The position numbers and the translations under genes were made by a program. A DNA stretch of 64,000 nucleotides from Nocardia alba NBRC 108234 (GTDB lineage: Bacteria > Actinomycetota > Actinomycetes > Mycobacteriales > Mycobacteriaceae): positions 62,001 to 126,000 of the forward strand of contig NZ_BDAX01000016.1 in NCBI RefSeq assembly GCF_001612665.1, written 5' to 3'. Position 1 is the first letter of the stretch. Each line of letters opens with the position of its first letter. Below the pieces are notes generated by a model that saw only the letters and a program-made list of their open reading frames with translations, did no database searches and was not told the DNA's origin. Shown here piece after piece: positions 26,622 through 37,020 of the stretch.

Positions 26622-27116
26622 TCAGCTCTTGAAGGCGTCGACCAGCTTCTTGTAGAGATCGGCGAAGCGCTTGCGGGCGGCCTGCTGGTCCGGGTTCAGG
26701 CCGTCGGACGCCTCGGGGGAGTAGACGACCAGGTGGGCGTCGTCGGCCGGATCCTCGGGCATCAGGTCGATGATCTGGGTGCCCCGGTTCTCGCCTGTCG
26801 GGATCCCGAAATCGGTCTCCTTCAGTGCGTTGATCTCCTCGCGCGCTGCCGAGATCACGTCGGCGGCGACCTTGCCGGTCACCTGCTTGGGCGCGGTCTC
26901 GGGTTTGCGGTCCTTGCTCACCGCGTCGGGCCTGTGCACGGCCTTGCCATCGGCGAAGACCTGCAGGACCGGGCGCAGATCGGTGCGCTGCGACCAGCCG
27001 TCGGGGATCGTCGTCAGGCTCACCAACGGTAGTGGCGCCGGATCGGCATGGGCGAGTGCGCTCGCACCGCTCAGGGTGAGAGCGCAGACGAGCAGTCCGG
27101 TCATGGTCGGGCGCAT
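26622..27116 (-). CDS. Exported hypothetical protein
   Basis: 164 residues with a signal peptide (about 1-24, cleavage after AHA). The mature protein is small, polar and without cysteines: TIPDGWSQRTDLRPVLQVF, then HRPDAVSKDRKP and a helical C-terminus. No family recognised. It is likely secreted or wall-associated. Confidence 0.75.
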   Translation of the reverse strand: MRPTMTGLLVCALTLSGASALAHADPAPLPLVSLTTIPDGWSQRTDLRPVLQVFADGKAVHRPDAVSKDRKPETAPKQVTGKVAADVISAAREEINALKETDFGIPTGENRGTQIIDLMPEDPADDAHLVVYSPEASDGLNPDQQAARKRFADLYKKLVDAFKS

Positions 27117-27164
27117 GGGTTCCCCTCGATCGAAAGACAGTGCGTGGGTATCGCGTTCGGGGCG

Positions 27165-28091
27165 TCAGCGTATCCCGGGCGGGTTGTCGAGGTCACGCGC
27201 GGAATAGGTGTCGCACGCGCGCACCGATCCGGTCCGGTAGCCGGTGAGGAACCACTTCTGCCGTTGTTGGGATGACCCGTGGGTCCACGACTCGGGATTC
27301 ACACCGCGACCGGCCGAACGCTGGATGCGGTCGTCACCGACGGCGTTGGCGGCCGAGAGCGCGTCACGGATATCGTTGTCGGACAGGGGCTTCAGGAAGG
27401 GCTGGCCGCCGCCGGGTGAGGCCTGCTTGTCGGCGAAGTGGGCCCAGATGCCGGCGTAGCAGTCGGCCTGCAGTTCGGTGCGGACAGCGCCCGAGGTCGC
27501 GCCCTGCGGATCGCGCTGCGCCTTGCCGATATCGCCGAGCTGGTTCTGGATGTGGTGGCCGACCTCGTGCGCGACCACGTACTCCTGCGCCAGCGGTCCG
27601 GCGCTCGCGCCGAAGCGGTCGGTCAGTTCCTGGAAGAAGGCGGTGTCGAAGTAGGCGGTCTGGTCGGCGGGGCAGTAGAACGGGCCGACATCGCTGGTGG
27701 CATTGCCGCACCCGGTGCTCACACCGCCGGTGAACAGCACCAGCTCGGGCTTCACGTACTGCTTGCCGGTCTGCTCGGGCAGCTGCACCGACCACACCGC
27801 GTCCAGGCTCTGCGCGGTGGCCACCACCCGGCAGTCGACGTACTTGTTCGCGTCAGCACCGGTCTTGCAATGGGTGGGCGTGCCCGCGGTGCCCGGCTGC
27901 GACTGCTGACCGCTCTGGGCCCCGGTGAGGTTGCCGAGCACCGTCCCCGGATCGCCGCCGAGAAGCAGCGTGATCACCAACAGGATCAGACCACCCGCGC
28001 CGCCGCCGAGGGCGATTTTGCCGCCCATGCCGGGGCCGCCGCCCGACGAGGCCCGGCCGGGATCGATCTGCATACCTTCGTTGAAGGTCAT
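27165..28091 (-). CDS. Neutral zinc metallopeptidase, membrane-anchored (Rv2575/YpfJ type)
   Basis: 308 residues from ATG 28091 ([12 protein letters not shown]). A Gly-rich N-terminus leads to one membrane helix ([14 protein letters not shown], about 28-45), then the extracytoplasmic peptidase domain. The zinc motif HEVGHH lies in [13 protein letters not shown], with downstream [13 protein letters not shown] supplying a third ligand region. This is the KPN_02809/YpfJ family of putative zinc peptidases, and synteny matches Rv2575, which I recall as a Gly-rich membrane protein. Divergent from aspS. Confidence 0.93.
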   Translation of the reverse strand: MTFNEGMQIDPGRASSGGGPGMGGKIALGGGAGGLILLVITLLLGGDPGTVLGNLTGAQSGQQSQPGTAGTPTHCKTGADANKYVDCRVVATAQSLDAVWSVQLPEQTGKQYVKPELVLFTGGVSTGCGNATSDVGPFYCPADQTAYFDTAFFQELTDRFGASAGPLAQEYVVAHEVGHHIQNQLGDIGKAQRDPQGATSGAVRTELQADCYAGIWAHFADKQASPGGGQPFLKPLSDNDIRDALSAANAVGDDRIQRSAGRGVNPESWTHGSSQQRQKWFLTGYRTGSVRACDTYSARDLDNPPGIR

Positions 28092-28170
28092 CGCGGTACT
28101 CGCCTTCGCTCGGTTGTCCAGCTGTCTCACAGGGCGATTCACCGTCGGTGGGAGCGGCGACGGCGGATAG

Positions 28171-28188
28171 GTGTCACAAGCTTGACAC
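28171..28188. repeat. Inverted repeat in the metallopeptidase/aspS divergent region
   Basis: gtgtca-N6-tgacac, a short dyad between the divergent genes, next to an AT-rich patch (aatata at 28196-28201) that could be a -10 on the minus strand. Possible operator; no regulator is implied. Confidence 0.3.
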
Positions 28189-28301
28189 GGTGGGGAATAT
28201 ATCGGTTTTCCTCCGGGCACCGTGCCTCACTACGATGGCAGTGCACGCGGTCATCTGCGCCGGTGCGACGAGTCCGTAGAAATTCTGTCGAAAGGAATAC
28301 C

Positions 28302-30125
28302 GTGCTGCGCACCCACTTGGCTGGTTCGCTGCGAGGCGAGCACGCCGGTCAGACCGTCACCCTCACCGGCTGGGTGGCGAGGCGTCGTGACCACGGTGGT
28401 GTGACCTTCATCGATCTGCGCGACGCATCCGGCGTCTCGCAGGTGGTTTTCCGCGAGGGCGAAGCCGCCGAACAGGCGCACAAGCTCCGTGCGGAATTCT
28501 GTGTGCAGGTCACCGGTGTGGTGGAACGGCGTCCGGACGGCAACGAGAACCCGGAGCTGCCGACCGGGCAGATCGAGGTCGACGCCAAGGAACTGGTCGT
28601 GCTCAACGAGAGCGCGCCGCTGCCGTTCCAGCTCGACGAGACCCCCGGCGACGAGGCCCGCCTCAAGTACCGCTACCTGGACCTGCGTCGCGAAGGCCCC
28701 GGCCACGCCATCCGCCTGCGCTCCAAGGTCAACGCCGCCGCGCGCGACGTGCTGGCCGACCACGATTTCGTCGAGGTCGAGACCCCCACGCTCACCCGCT
28801 CGACGCCGGAGGGCGCCCGCGACTTCCTGGTCCCCGCGCGTCTGCAGCCGGGCAGCTTCTACGCCCTGCCGCAGAGCCCGCAGCTGTTCAAGCAGCTGCT
28901 CATGGTCGGCGGCATCGAGCGCTATTACCAGATCGCGCGCTGCTACCGCGACGAGGACTTCCGCGCCGACCGGCAGCCCGAGTTCACCCAGCTCGACATC
29001 GAGATGAGTTTCGTGCGCCAGGAGGACGTGATCCTGCTGGCCGAGGACATCCTGACCGCGCTGTGGAAGCTGGTCGGCCACGACATCGTCACCCCGATCC
29101 CGCACATGACCTACGCGGAGGCGATGCGCCGCTTCGGCTCCGACAAGCCGGACCTGCGCTTCGGGATCGAGATCACCGAATGCGCCGAGTACTTCAAGGA
29201 CACCCCGTTCCGGGTGTTCCAGGCGGAGTACGTCGGTGCGGTCGTGATGCCGGGTGGTGCGAGCCAGCCCCGACGTCAGCTCGACGCCTGGCAGGACTGG
29301 GCGAAGCAGCGCGGCGCCAAGGGCCTGGCCTACATCCTGATCAACGAGGACGGAACCCTGGGCGGGCCGGTCGCCAAGAACCTGACCGATGCCGAGCGTG
29401 AGGGCCTGGCCGAGCACGTCGGCGCCGAGCCGGGTGACTGCGTGTTCTTCGCCGCCGGTCCCACCAAGGCACAGCGTGGCCTACTCGGTGCCGCGCGTGG
29501 CGAGATCGCCCGCAAGTGCGACCTCATCGACCAGAACGCCTGGGCCTTCGTCTGGATCGTCGACGCCCCGATGTTCGAGCCCGCCGCCGAGGCGACCGCC
29601 AGCGGCGATGTGGCGCTCGGCCACTCGGCCTGGACCGCGGTGCACCACGCGTTCACCTCGCCCAAGCCGGAATCGCTCGACACCTTCGACACCGACCCCG
29701 GTTCCGCGCTGGCCTACGCCTACGACATCGTCTGCAACGGCAACGAGATCGGTGGCGGGTCCATTCGTATCCACCGCCGCGATGTGCAGGAACGGGTGTT
29801 CGCGGTGATGGGTATCGACAACGCCGAAGCCCAGGAAAAGTTCGGATTCCTGCTCGACGCGTTCGCCTACGGCGCCCCGCCGCACGGTGGCATCGCCTTC
29901 GGCTGGGATCGCATCACCGCACTGCTGGCCGGCGAGGACTCGATCCGTGAGGTGATCGCGTTCCCGAAGACGGGCGGCGGCGTCGACCCGCTCACCGACG
30001 CACCCGCCGCGATCACCGCGCAGCAGCGTAGGGAAGCCGGCATCGACGCCAAGCCCGAGAACAAGGGCAAGGGCAAGGCGGAGACGGCCACCGACGCGCC
30101 GAAAGTTGTTGCGGCCGAGAAATAG
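28302..30125 (+). CDS. aspS: Aspartyl-tRNA synthetase
   Basis: 607 residues, bacterial-type class II enzyme. The N-terminal OB-fold anticodon domain (about 1-110, [20 protein letters not shown]) is followed by the catalytic core with motif 2 [18 protein letters not shown], the GAD insertion, and motif 3 GIAFGWDR. The GTG start has aaaggaa 7 bases upstream. A Lys/Glu/Ala-rich C-terminal tail of about 25 residues ([14 protein letters not shown]) is an addition. The size and domains match bacterial AspRS. Confidence 0.98.
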   Translation: MLRTHLAGSLRGEHAGQTVTLTGWVARRRDHGGVTFIDLRDASGVSQVVFREGEAAEQAHKLRAEFCVQVTGVVERRPDGNENPELPTGQIEVDAKELVVLNESAPLPFQLDETPGDEARLKYRYLDLRREGPGHAIRLRSKVNAAARDVLADHDFVEVETPTLTRSTPEGARDFLVPARLQPGSFYALPQSPQLFKQLLMVGGIERYYQIARCYRDEDFRADRQPEFTQLDIEMSFVRQEDVILLAEDILTALWKLVGHDIVTPIPHMTYAEAMRRFGSDKPDLRFGIEITECAEYFKDTPFRVFQAEYVGAVVMPGGASQPRRQLDAWQDWAKQRGAKGLAYILINEDGTLGGPVAKNLTDAEREGLAEHVGAEPGDCVFFAAGPTKAQRGLLGAARGEIARKCDLIDQNAWAFVWIVDAPMFEPAAEATASGDVALGHSAWTAVHHAFTSPKPESLDTFDTDPGSALAYAYDIVCNGNEIGGGSIRIHRRDVQERVFAVMGIDNAEAQEKFGFLLDAFAYGAPPHGGIAFGWDRITALLAGEDSIREVIAFPKTGGGVDPLTDAPAAITAQQRREAGIDAKPENKGKGKAETATDAPKVVAAEK

Positions 30126-30133
30126 CGGTCATC

Positions 30134-30153
30134 GAAGGTAGCCCGGTACCTTC
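30134..30153 (+). terminator. Weak hairpin after aspS
   Basis: A 7-bp stem (gaaggta / taccttc) with a 6-base loop, 8 bases after the aspS stop. No U-tract; the next gene starts 45 bases later in the same direction. Confidence 0.4.
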
Positions 30154-30198
30154 TGGTCAGTCCCGATCGCCACGGCGGGACCGATCAGGAGGACACCG

Positions 30199-31167
30199 GT
30201 GCTACATCTGCGAGTGATCAGCCCGACCGAGCAGACCGACGCCCTGGTGCGCGTGCTCGAGCAGGACGCCGGTGTCACCCATCTGACGGTGGCGCGCGGG
30301 ATCGCCCTCGAACCGCCGGGCGATCTCGTCCAGGCCGACGTGGCGCGCGAGGCGGGCAACAAAGTCCTCGCCGACGTGAAGGCGCTCGGCATCGTCCATA
30401 CCGGCGGGATCACGCTGGAACCGGTCACCGCGGTGCTGTCCGACGCCGCCGATCGTGCGGTGCGCGCCGCGCCGGGCGACCCGAGCGACGCGGTCGTCTG
30501 GGAGCAGTTGCTCAAGGAGACGCACGAGGAGTCCTCGCTCAACGCCACCTTCGTCGCGTTTCTGACGATCGCCTGTCTGCTGGCCTCGATCGGTGTGGCG
30601 ACAAACTCGCCGGTCACCATCGTCGGCGCGATGGTGGTGGGTCCGGAGTTCGGGCCGCTGGCGGCGCTGTCGGTCGCGCTGGTGCGCCGCAATTGGCGAC
30701 TGGCCCGGCGATCGATCCTCGCCCTGGCCGTCGCCTTCCCGGTGGCGATGGTGATCACGCTCGGCGCGACGCTGGTGTGGGAGCAGCTGGGATGGATCAC
30801 CACCGAGGGGGTCATCGACGCGCACGACGTCGACTTCATCTACGAGGTGGGCCCGTTCTCACTGGTCGTGGCGCTACTGGCCGGCGCGGCAGGCATGCTG
30901 TCTCTGGTGACCGCGAAGTCGGCGGCCCTGATCGGGGTGTTCATCTCGGTCACCACCGTGCCCGCTGCCGGATACGCGGTGGTGGCCGCGACGATCGGTC
31001 AGTGGCATCGCGCGTTCGAATCGACCGGTCAGCTCGCGGTGAACCTGGTCGGCATCGTCGTGGCCGGCGTGATCGTTCTCGAACTGCGACCGCGCGCCGG
31101 TGATACGGCCGGTCCGCTCGGACGGTTCAAGCGGGCCATCGGGATGCGGTCCGCGGTCGAACGCTGA
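30199..31167 (+). CDS. DUF389 integral membrane protein
   Basis: 322 residues. A soluble N-terminal domain (about 1-110) precedes about six membrane helices. The signature SSLNATFVAFLTIACLLASIG and SPVTIVGAMVVGPEFGPL fits the DUF389 family (TIGR00341-like), whose function is unknown. The GTG start has a strong aggagg 7 bases upstream. The C-terminal tail is cytoplasmic and basic. Confidence 0.88.
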   Translation: MLHLRVISPTEQTDALVRVLEQDAGVTHLTVARGIALEPPGDLVQADVAREAGNKVLADVKALGIVHTGGITLEPVTAVLSDAADRAVRAAPGDPSDAVVWEQLLKETHEESSLNATFVAFLTIACLLASIGVATNSPVTIVGAMVVGPEFGPLAALSVALVRRNWRLARRSILALAVAFPVAMVITLGATLVWEQLGWITTEGVIDAHDVDFIYEVGPFSLVVALLAGAAGMLSLVTAKSAALIGVFISVTTVPAAGYAVVAATIGQWHRAFESTGQLAVNLVGIVVAGVIVLELRPRAGDTAGPLGRFKRAIGMRSAVER

Positions 31168-31169
31168 CC

Positions 31170-32189
31170 TCAGACCTGGGCGATCGGTCCCGCAGTGAGC
31201 ATCCGGTAGGAGTAGGTGACCGCGATGACGCACACCGGCCCCGCGACGAACAGGCCGAGCCCGCACAGGATCGCACCGACGAAGGTGACCAGCATGACGG
31301 TCAGCGCCAGCAGCACCGCCGCCCACAGATTCGCCAGCACCAGCTGCGCGCTCGCCTTGATCGCTTCCACCGGACCGTAGTCCTGGTCGATCACGAAGTG
31401 TATCGAGAACATGCAGAGGAACCCGACGACGATACCGGGCAGCAGGCACAGCGTCGACGCGAGCAGTGTGATCGTGAAGGCGAGCAGCGAGGTGAGTAGG
31501 ACATTGCCCGCGTTCACGAACCGGAAGTACGATCCGAAAGACGGTGGGTATCCGTCGGTTTCGTAGAGCGCGCCGCGCACCATCGCCGCCTGCAGCAGCC
31601 ACAGCGCGACGATCACCATCAGGAACAGGAACAGGACGCTGAACGGCGATGTCGGCTCGACGATCTGGACCACGGCGACGAAGCCGAGATAGATCAGCAC
31701 GCCCACCGCGGTGACACCGAGCCACGGACCTGGATTGGCGCGGAATCGTTCCCAGCCGTAGCTCAGCGAACGGCCGATATCGAGGGCTTGTGCTCCCGAC
31801 TGGTAGTAGCCAGGCGTCTGCCCGCCACCCCCCTGCGACACGCCGGATGCGGGGGCGGGGGGGTACACGGGGTTCTCCGGTTTCGCCTGGGGGACCGCGT
31901 AACCGGGACCCGTTCCCGCGGGCCCGTACTGCGGTGTGGGAGCGCCGCGTCCGGCAATCGGCGGCGGTGGCTCGACCGGTTCCTGGCCGTACTGGGCGGC
32001 GCCGGGCCCCTCGAATTGCGGATAGCCTGCGCCACCGGCCATTCCGTGCCTGCTCTGTCCCGATCCGGAAGCGGGTGGCAGGCCGGGTCCCTCATGCCTA
32101 CCCGTGGGGCCGGCGAACTGTCCGCCACCGCCCGGAACGGGCGACCCGCCCGGGGAATCGCTCGATGCGGCGTACGGAGTGTCGGTCAC
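31170..32189 (-). CDS. Pro/Gly-rich integral membrane protein (Rv2560-like)
   Basis: 339 residues. The first 120 or so are Pro/Gly/Gln-rich and disordered. They are followed by DIGRSLSYGWERFRANPGPW and about six membrane helices with VRGALYETDGYPPSF between helices 2 and 3. The structure matches M. tuberculosis Rv2560, and orientation relative to rarA agrees with that genome as I recall it. Function unknown. Confidence 0.85.
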   Translation of the reverse strand: MTDTPYAASSDSPGGSPVPGGGGQFAGPTGRHEGPGLPPASGSGQSRHGMAGGAGYPQFEGPGAAQYGQEPVEPPPPIAGRGAPTPQYGPAGTGPGYAVPQAKPENPVYPPAPASGVSQGGGGQTPGYYQSGAQALDIGRSLSYGWERFRANPGPWLGVTAVGVLIYLGFVAVVQIVEPTSPFSVLFLFLMVIVALWLLQAAMVRGALYETDGYPPSFGSYFRFVNAGNVLLTSLLAFTITLLASTLCLLPGIVVGFLCMFSIHFVIDQDYGPVEAIKASAQLVLANLWAAVLLALTVMLVTFVGAILCGLGLFVAGPVCVIAVTYSYRMLTAGPIAQV

Positions 32190-32383
32190 TGTGATAGACC
32201 TTTCGACTCAACCGGTTTGCGGTGTGGCGCACAGCAGTTCACGATGAGAAAACCCGAAGACCGGCTGATGTGTCAAGCGAACAGGCACATACGCGCAACC
32301 TCGGCGCCAACACGCCGAGCTGACGCGGAAAGGTTGTCCAACCGCTCGCTAGAAGTGACCGGGTACGAGTAGCTTGAGAGGCG

Positions 32384-33553
32384 ATGACCGCACTATTGGC
32401 CGAACGCGCCGCCGACGTCGTGTCCGCAGCACAACAGTTGCTCACAAAGCGAATGGGTGCTCCGGTGAAGCTGAGTGATCCGATCGAGCTCAGCGGCAGT
32501 GGTAGGACGACAGTCCTACGCGTGCGTGTTGCGGAAAACGCATTCTCGTTGCCGCGCACGCTGATCGTGAAGCAGGTGCGCGGTTCCAGTCCTGACCGCC
32601 GCGCCGGTGGTTTGGTGCCCGGCGTCGCCAGCATCGACGCCGCGTTCCTCCGTGAGGCGGTGTCCTACCAGTTCACCACCGCGCTGAGTCGCGAGCAGCG
32701 GCCCGGCGCCTTCCTGATCGCCCACAGCGTTCCCGACCGGCTCCTGGTCCTCTCCGACCTCGGGGACAACGCCCTGCTCACCTCGGTGCTGCAGGCGCGC
32801 GTCGAGCCGGGCACCCGAAACTCGCTGATGGCGTTCGCGCAGGCGCTCGGCCGTATGCACGCCGCGACTGTCGGTCGCGAGCCCGACTTCGTCGCTCTGA
32901 TGCGCCGGGTCGACTCGGTGCACCGCGTCGACGGGATCGCCCAGCAGGCACAGGCGGCGATCGCCGAGGTTCCCGGTCTGCTCCAGGCTGAATTCGGCAT
33001 CGAGGTGCCGGGCGAGATCGCCGAACGGATCGTGCACGGCAATCGTCTGTTCACCGGTGGCCGCTATCGCGCGTTCAGCCCGTCGGACCTGTGCCCCGAC
33101 AACGTGATCATGAACGAGGAGGGCGCGCGGTTCCTCGACTACGAGTGGGGCGGTTTCCGCGACGCCACCCTCGACATCGCCTACGCCCTGGTCTCGTTCC
33201 CCGGCTGCCTGTGCGATTTCGAACTCTCGCGCAGCCGTGCCAAGGAAATGGTCGAGGCGTGGCGTTCGGTCGTGGTCGGCGTGTGGCCGTCGCTGGCCGA
33301 TGACACCGTCCTCGCCGAACGGCTGCTCGAAGCCCGGCTGATCTGGGTCTGGATGTCCACGTACTGGTTCCTGCCCGGCGACCACGCCCGCATCGCCGCC
33401 GCCCGCGAACACGGGCTGTCGGTGCCGCGCTCGGACGCACTGATCAACCGGTGGTCGGCGCTGGCCGAGGACGCCAGGATGACCGGCGACGACGCGGTCG
33501 GCGACTTCGCCGAACAGGTCTCGGCGATGCTCGAGGAGCGCTGGTCGGAGTAG
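32384..33553 (+). CDS. APH/choline-kinase-like protein with an altered catalytic loop
   Basis: 389 residues with the aminoglycoside phosphotransferase-like kinase fold. A hinge-like LLVLSDLGDNALL is followed by the catalytic loop region SPSDLCPDNVIM. In the family this loop reads HGDxHxxN; here the Asp and Asn are kept but the leading His is Pro. The metal-binding DFG equivalent is FLDYEWGG. Likely a phosphotransferase of unknown substrate; the changed loop makes activity uncertain. ATG start, 194 bases from the divergent membrane protein gene. Confidence 0.78.
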   Translation: MTALLAERAADVVSAAQQLLTKRMGAPVKLSDPIELSGSGRTTVLRVRVAENAFSLPRTLIVKQVRGSSPDRRAGGLVPGVASIDAAFLREAVSYQFTTALSREQRPGAFLIAHSVPDRLLVLSDLGDNALLTSVLQARVEPGTRNSLMAFAQALGRMHAATVGREPDFVALMRRVDSVHRVDGIAQQAQAAIAEVPGLLQAEFGIEVPGEIAERIVHGNRLFTGGRYRAFSPSDLCPDNVIMNEEGARFLDYEWGGFRDATLDIAYALVSFPGCLCDFELSRSRAKEMVEAWRSVVVGVWPSLADDTVLAERLLEARLIWVWMSTYWFLPGDHARIAAAREHGLSVPRSDALINRWSALAEDARMTGDDAVGDFAEQVSAMLEERWSE

Positions 33554-33556
33554 GGA

Positions 33557-33591
33557 GTGCCCCTGTTCGGGGCACGCGACGGGTCCCGTCG
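33557..33591. terminator. Tandem hairpins between convergent genes
   Basis: Two stems in a row, gtgcccc / ggggcac and gacgg / ccgtc, between the kinase gene and the convergent sigma factor gene. Confidence 0.65.
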
Positions 33592-33624
33592 GCAGGGATC
33601 TGAGAGAAGTTGGGTTTTCACCGG

Positions 33625-34872
33625 TCAGCGCGTCAGCGCGACGAGTTTGCCGCGTAGATGGGCGCGTTCGACCGCGTTGTCGGTGAGCAGCAACGCCGAC
33701 TCGTAGGCGGCGATCGCTTCGTCGGTGCGTCCGAGATCGGCGAGGAAAGCGGCGCGGGCGGCGTCGAGGTAGCCATAGGTCGCCAGTGCCGGTTCCGCGC
33801 CGAGCGGATCGAGCAACGCCAGCGCCTGCGCAGGTTCGCCGGCGAGGCCGACCGCGATGGCGTGATTGAGCAGCGCGACCGGCGACGGCGAATCGCGCAG
33901 CAACAGCCGATACAGGCCGATGATCTCGTGCCAGTCGGTGTCGGCCCACGTGGGTGCCTCATCGTGGACCGCGGCGATCGCGGCCTGCAAGGTGTACCGG
34001 TCGGTATGTGGCAGCGCGCGTTTCACCAGCGCGATGCCTTCGGCGATGGCCGCGCTGTCCCAGCGGTCGCGGTCCTGGTATTCCAGCGTGCGCAGCGTGC
34101 CGTCGTCGCCGACCCGGGCTGCCCGACGGGCGTCGGTCAGCAGGATCAGTGCCAGCAGCCCGGTCACGGACGGGTCGTCGGGCACGAGCGCGTGCATCAT
34201 TCTGGCCAGTTGCAACGACCGGTCGACGAGATCGGCGCGCACCAGCACCGCACCCGCGGGCGCGGTATGTCCGGTGGTGAACAGCAGGTGGATCACCGCG
34301 CAGATGGAATCGAGCCGCTGCGGGAGTTCTCGCACCGAGGGCACCCGATACGGGATGGCGGCGACGGCGATTTTCTTCTTGGCGCGGGTGATGCGCGCGG
34401 CCATGGTCGACTCGCTCACCAGGAACGCGCGAGCCACCTCGGCGGTGGTGACACCGCAGACCAGCCGCAGGGTCAGCGCGACCTGGGCCTGCGGTGCGAG
34501 CGCCGGGTGGCAGCAGGTGCTGATCAGCCGCAGCCGGTCGTCGGGAATCGCCGGGTCGTCCAGCTCGGCCAACGCCAGCTCGGCGGTATCGGCGGCGGGT
34601 TCGTCGACGACGAGCTGGGGCAGCGCGCGCCGGAAGGTGCTGTCGCGGCGCAGCAGGTCGAGGCCGCGTCGCCGCGCGACCGTCGTGAGCCAGGCGCCCG
34701 GTCTGGCCGGAATACCGTCGACGGCCCAGGTGGTCAGCGCCGTCGCGTACGCGTCCTGCACGCATTCCTCGGCGAGGTCGAAATCGCGGACCAGCCGCAC
34801 CGTCGCGGCGAGCACGAATGCCCACTCACGACGGTGCGCCTGTTCGACGGCCGCGGCCGCCGTCATGGTCAC
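33625..34872 (-). CDS. ECF42-type RNA polymerase sigma factor with C-terminal TPR-like extension
   Basis: 415 residues, about twice the size of a plain ECF sigma factor. Sigma region 2 (FDLAEECVQDAYATALTTW) and region 4 (QVALTLRLVCGVTTAEVARAFLV) cover about residues 1-180; the remaining 230 residues are a helical, TPR-like domain (e.g. ALLNHAIAVGLAGEPAQALALLDPL). The size, and a DGPF-domain gene directly upstream in the same operon, are the hallmarks of the ECF42 group. The ATG overlaps the DGPF gene stop by 4 bases. No anti-sigma factor is visible, as usual for this group. Confidence 0.93.
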   Translation of the reverse strand: MTMTAAAAVEQAHRREWAFVLAATVRLVRDFDLAEECVQDAYATALTTWAVDGIPARPGAWLTTVARRRGLDLLRRDSTFRRALPQLVVDEPAADTAELALAELDDPAIPDDRLRLISTCCHPALAPQAQVALTLRLVCGVTTAEVARAFLVSESTMAARITRAKKKIAVAAIPYRVPSVRELPQRLDSICAVIHLLFTTGHTAPAGAVLVRADLVDRSLQLARMMHALVPDDPSVTGLLALILLTDARRAARVGDDGTLRTLEYQDRDRWDSAAIAEGIALVKRALPHTDRYTLQAAIAAVHDEAPTWADTDWHEIIGLYRLLLRDSPSPVALLNHAIAVGLAGEPAQALALLDPLGAEPALATYGYLDAARAAFLADLGRTDEAIAAYESALLLTDNAVERAHLRGKLVALTR

Positions 34873-35222
34873 GGCTGCGGGAAGACCTGGATCGGGCGCA
34901 CTTCGACGCCACCGGTCGGGGCGGGAACCTGTGCGGCGATCGCGATCGCGGCGTCCAGGTCGGGCGCCTCGATCAGGTAGTAGCCACCCAGCGCTTCCTT
35001 CGCCTCGGCGAACGGGCCGTCGGTGATGACGACCGCGCCATCGGCATCGCGGCGGATCGTCGTGGCGGTCACAGTGGGCTGCAGGGCCTGTCCACCCAGG
35101 TTGGCCTCACCGGCGATCTGCTGGAAGGTGCGATGCGCGGCGAGCATGTCGCCGGTCTCGGCGGGGGAGTACGCGGCGTAGGTGGCTTCGTCGCCGTAGA
35201 TCAGGACCAGGTACTGGCTCAT
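34869..35222 (-). CDS. DGPF/YCII-domain protein, partner of the ECF42 sigma factor
   Basis: 117 residues from ATG 35222 (MSQYLVLIYGDEATY), with AAGGAG upstream. The DGPF motif occurs in ITDGPFAEAKEALGGYYLIE. DGPF proteins are small alpha-beta-barrel proteins encoded with ECF42 sigma factors and often controlled by them; their reaction is not established. Translation of the sigma factor is coupled through ATGA. Confidence 0.92.
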   Translation of the reverse strand: MSQYLVLIYGDEATYAAYSPAETGDMLAAHRTFQQIAGEANLGGQALQPTVTATTIRRDADGAVVITDGPFAEAKEALGGYYLIEAPDLDAAIAIAAQVPAPTGGVEVRPIQVFPQP

Positions 35223-35275
35223 GATGTGCTCCTTCGGGTGTGGGGCCGCCCGCTCGTCGGGTGCCGTACTCACTC

Positions 35276-35302
35276 GACGAGCGAGGGCGGGCGCGATCGA
35301 CA
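35276..35302 (-). promoter_or_regulatory. Candidate ECF42-dependent promoter
   Basis: On the minus strand TGTCGA (35302-35297) is followed after 17 bases by CGTC (35279-35276), 54 bases before the DGPF start. This agrees with the TGTCGA / CG(A/T)C pattern I recall for ECF42 in Streptomyces, and suggests autoregulation. Confidence 0.45.
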
Positions 35303-35355
35303 ACCTCTGGCGAAGAATTCTGCGCCGATTTCCCCGGCGTCGCGACGAACCCCGG

Positions 35356-37020
35356 TCAGTGCAGCGGAGTCGCTCGCGGTTCCAGCCGTCCGCCCGTCGG
35401 AACCGCGAACGACGCGCCGTGCCGCACGCCTGTCGCGGGATCGGTGACATCGGCGAGGTAGAACCAGTCCATCTGCGTCTGCGCCGCGGTCACCTCGAGC
35501 ACGCCGAATCCGTGCGAGTCCAGCTCGACATAGCGCAGGTGGTGGTTGGCCGCCTTGATGGCTTCCTCCGCGGGCACCGACGCGGTGCGGGCGGGCATTC
35601 TCAGCAGGTCGCCGACGCTGGAGGAGGTGACCGACGGAATGACGAACTCCGCCCCGACGGTCGCCCCGCCCGGGTAGTTCGCGGGGTTGCGCGGCAGATC
35701 GGCGGCCCAGGAGGTGTGGATGTCGCCGGTGAGGAACACGACCTCGCCCACCTCGTTGTCGGCGATCGCCCGGAACAGGGTGGCGCGGTCGGCGGTGTAG
35801 CCGTCCCACTGGTCGCCGTTGACGGTGATGCCGCCCTGCGGGATGCCGAGCGCCTCGGTGACGGCCTGGGTGGTGGCCGGTTCCAGCGGCGGGAACACCA
35901 GCGGCGCGATCATCACCGAGTTGCCGACCAGCTTCCACCGGGTGGGGGAGGAGGTGAGGCCCGCGGTGAGCCACTCCATTTGGGCGCGGCCGGTGATGGT
36001 GCGGGACGGGTCGTCGGCGTGGCGCCAGCCCGCGCCCGGTCCCGCCTCCTCGTCGCGGTAGGTGCGCAGATCCAGCATCGACAGTTCCGCCAGCGTGCCG
36101 AATCGCAAGCGGCGGTAGATCTGCACCTGGCCGTCGGCGCGGGTGGCGCGCACCGGCATCCACTCCAGGTAGGCGCGAGTGGAGGCGGCCTTGCGGTCCA
36201 CCCAGGGGCCTTCGGTGGCCGGGTCGTGGTTCTCGGCGCCCTCGCGCCAGGAATTGTCGGCCGACTCGTGGTCGTCCCAGGTGCAGATGAACGGCACCGC
36301 CGCGTGCAGGGCCATCAGGTCGGGATCGGTCTTGTACTGGCCGTGGCGGGTGCGGTAGTCGGCGAGGGTGAGGATCTCGTTCGCCGGGTCGTGCGCGCGG
36401 ACCGCGCCGTTGCGGCCGGTGTACTTGCCGCGGCCGTATTCGTAGAGGTAGTCACCCAGGTGCACGATCGCGTCGAGATCGGTGCGCGCGGCCAGATGCC
36501 GGTAGGCGCCGAACCAGCCCGCCTCCCAATTGGCGCAGGAGACCAGGCCGAGGCGAAGGCGGTCGACCTCGCGATCGGGCGCGGGCGCGGTCCTGGTGCG
36601 GCCGACGGGGGAGGTCTCGCCGTGCGCGGTGAAGCGGTAGAAGTAGTCCTGGCCGGGGGCGAGTCCGGTCGCGTCGACCTTGACGGTGTGGTCGGCGTCG
36701 GCCGAGGTCGTGACGGTGCCGGTCGCGGCGAGCGCGCCGAAGCCGGCATCGGTGGCGATCTCCCAGCGCACCGCTGTCGCGTCGCCGATCCCCGAGCCGG
36801 GGACGGCGTCCTCGGCGACCGTGACCCTGGTCCACAGGATGACCGCGCCCGGCAGGGGATCGCCGGAGGCGACACCGTGCCGGAAGACGGTGCCCGCTGC
36901 CAGCGCGGGCGCGCCGGTGCCGAGCACCGCGACCGCTGCCACTGCCGTGGAACCGGCGAACAGGGTGCGGCGGGCGAACCCGGCCTGTCGAGAGGGTACG
37001 GCGCTGTTGTTTTCGACCAC
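35356..37020 (-). CDS. phoD: Tat-exported PhoD-type alkaline phosphatase
   Basis: 554 residues. The N-terminus has a twin-arginine signal (FARRTLFAG, then a hydrophobic run, then GTGAPALAA). An N-terminal fibronectin-like domain (about 45-145) precedes the calcineurin-like phosphatase domain with [34 protein letters not shown] and [10 protein letters not shown], the metal-binding motifs of PhoD phosphodiesterases/phosphatases. It would release phosphate from extracellular phosphate esters. A GTG start (MVENNS) is used; rarA is divergent. Confidence 0.93.
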   Translation of the reverse strand: MVENNSAVPSRQAGFARRTLFAGSTAVAAVAVLGTGAPALAAGTVFRHGVASGDPLPGAVILWTRVTVAEDAVPGSGIGDATAVRWEIATDAGFGALAATGTVTTSADADHTVKVDATGLAPGQDYFYRFTAHGETSPVGRTRTAPAPDREVDRLRLGLVSCANWEAGWFGAYRHLAARTDLDAIVHLGDYLYEYGRGKYTGRNGAVRAHDPANEILTLADYRTRHGQYKTDPDLMALHAAVPFICTWDDHESADNSWREGAENHDPATEGPWVDRKAASTRAYLEWMPVRATRADGQVQIYRRLRFGTLAELSMLDLRTYRDEEAGPGAGWRHADDPSRTITGRAQMEWLTAGLTSSPTRWKLVGNSVMIAPLVFPPLEPATTQAVTEALGIPQGGITVNGDQWDGYTADRATLFRAIADNEVGEVVFLTGDIHTSWAADLPRNPANYPGGATVGAEFVIPSVTSSSVGDLLRMPARTASVPAEEAIKAANHHLRYVELDSHGFGVLEVTAAQTQMDWFYLADVTDPATGVRHGASFAVPTGGRLEPRATPLH

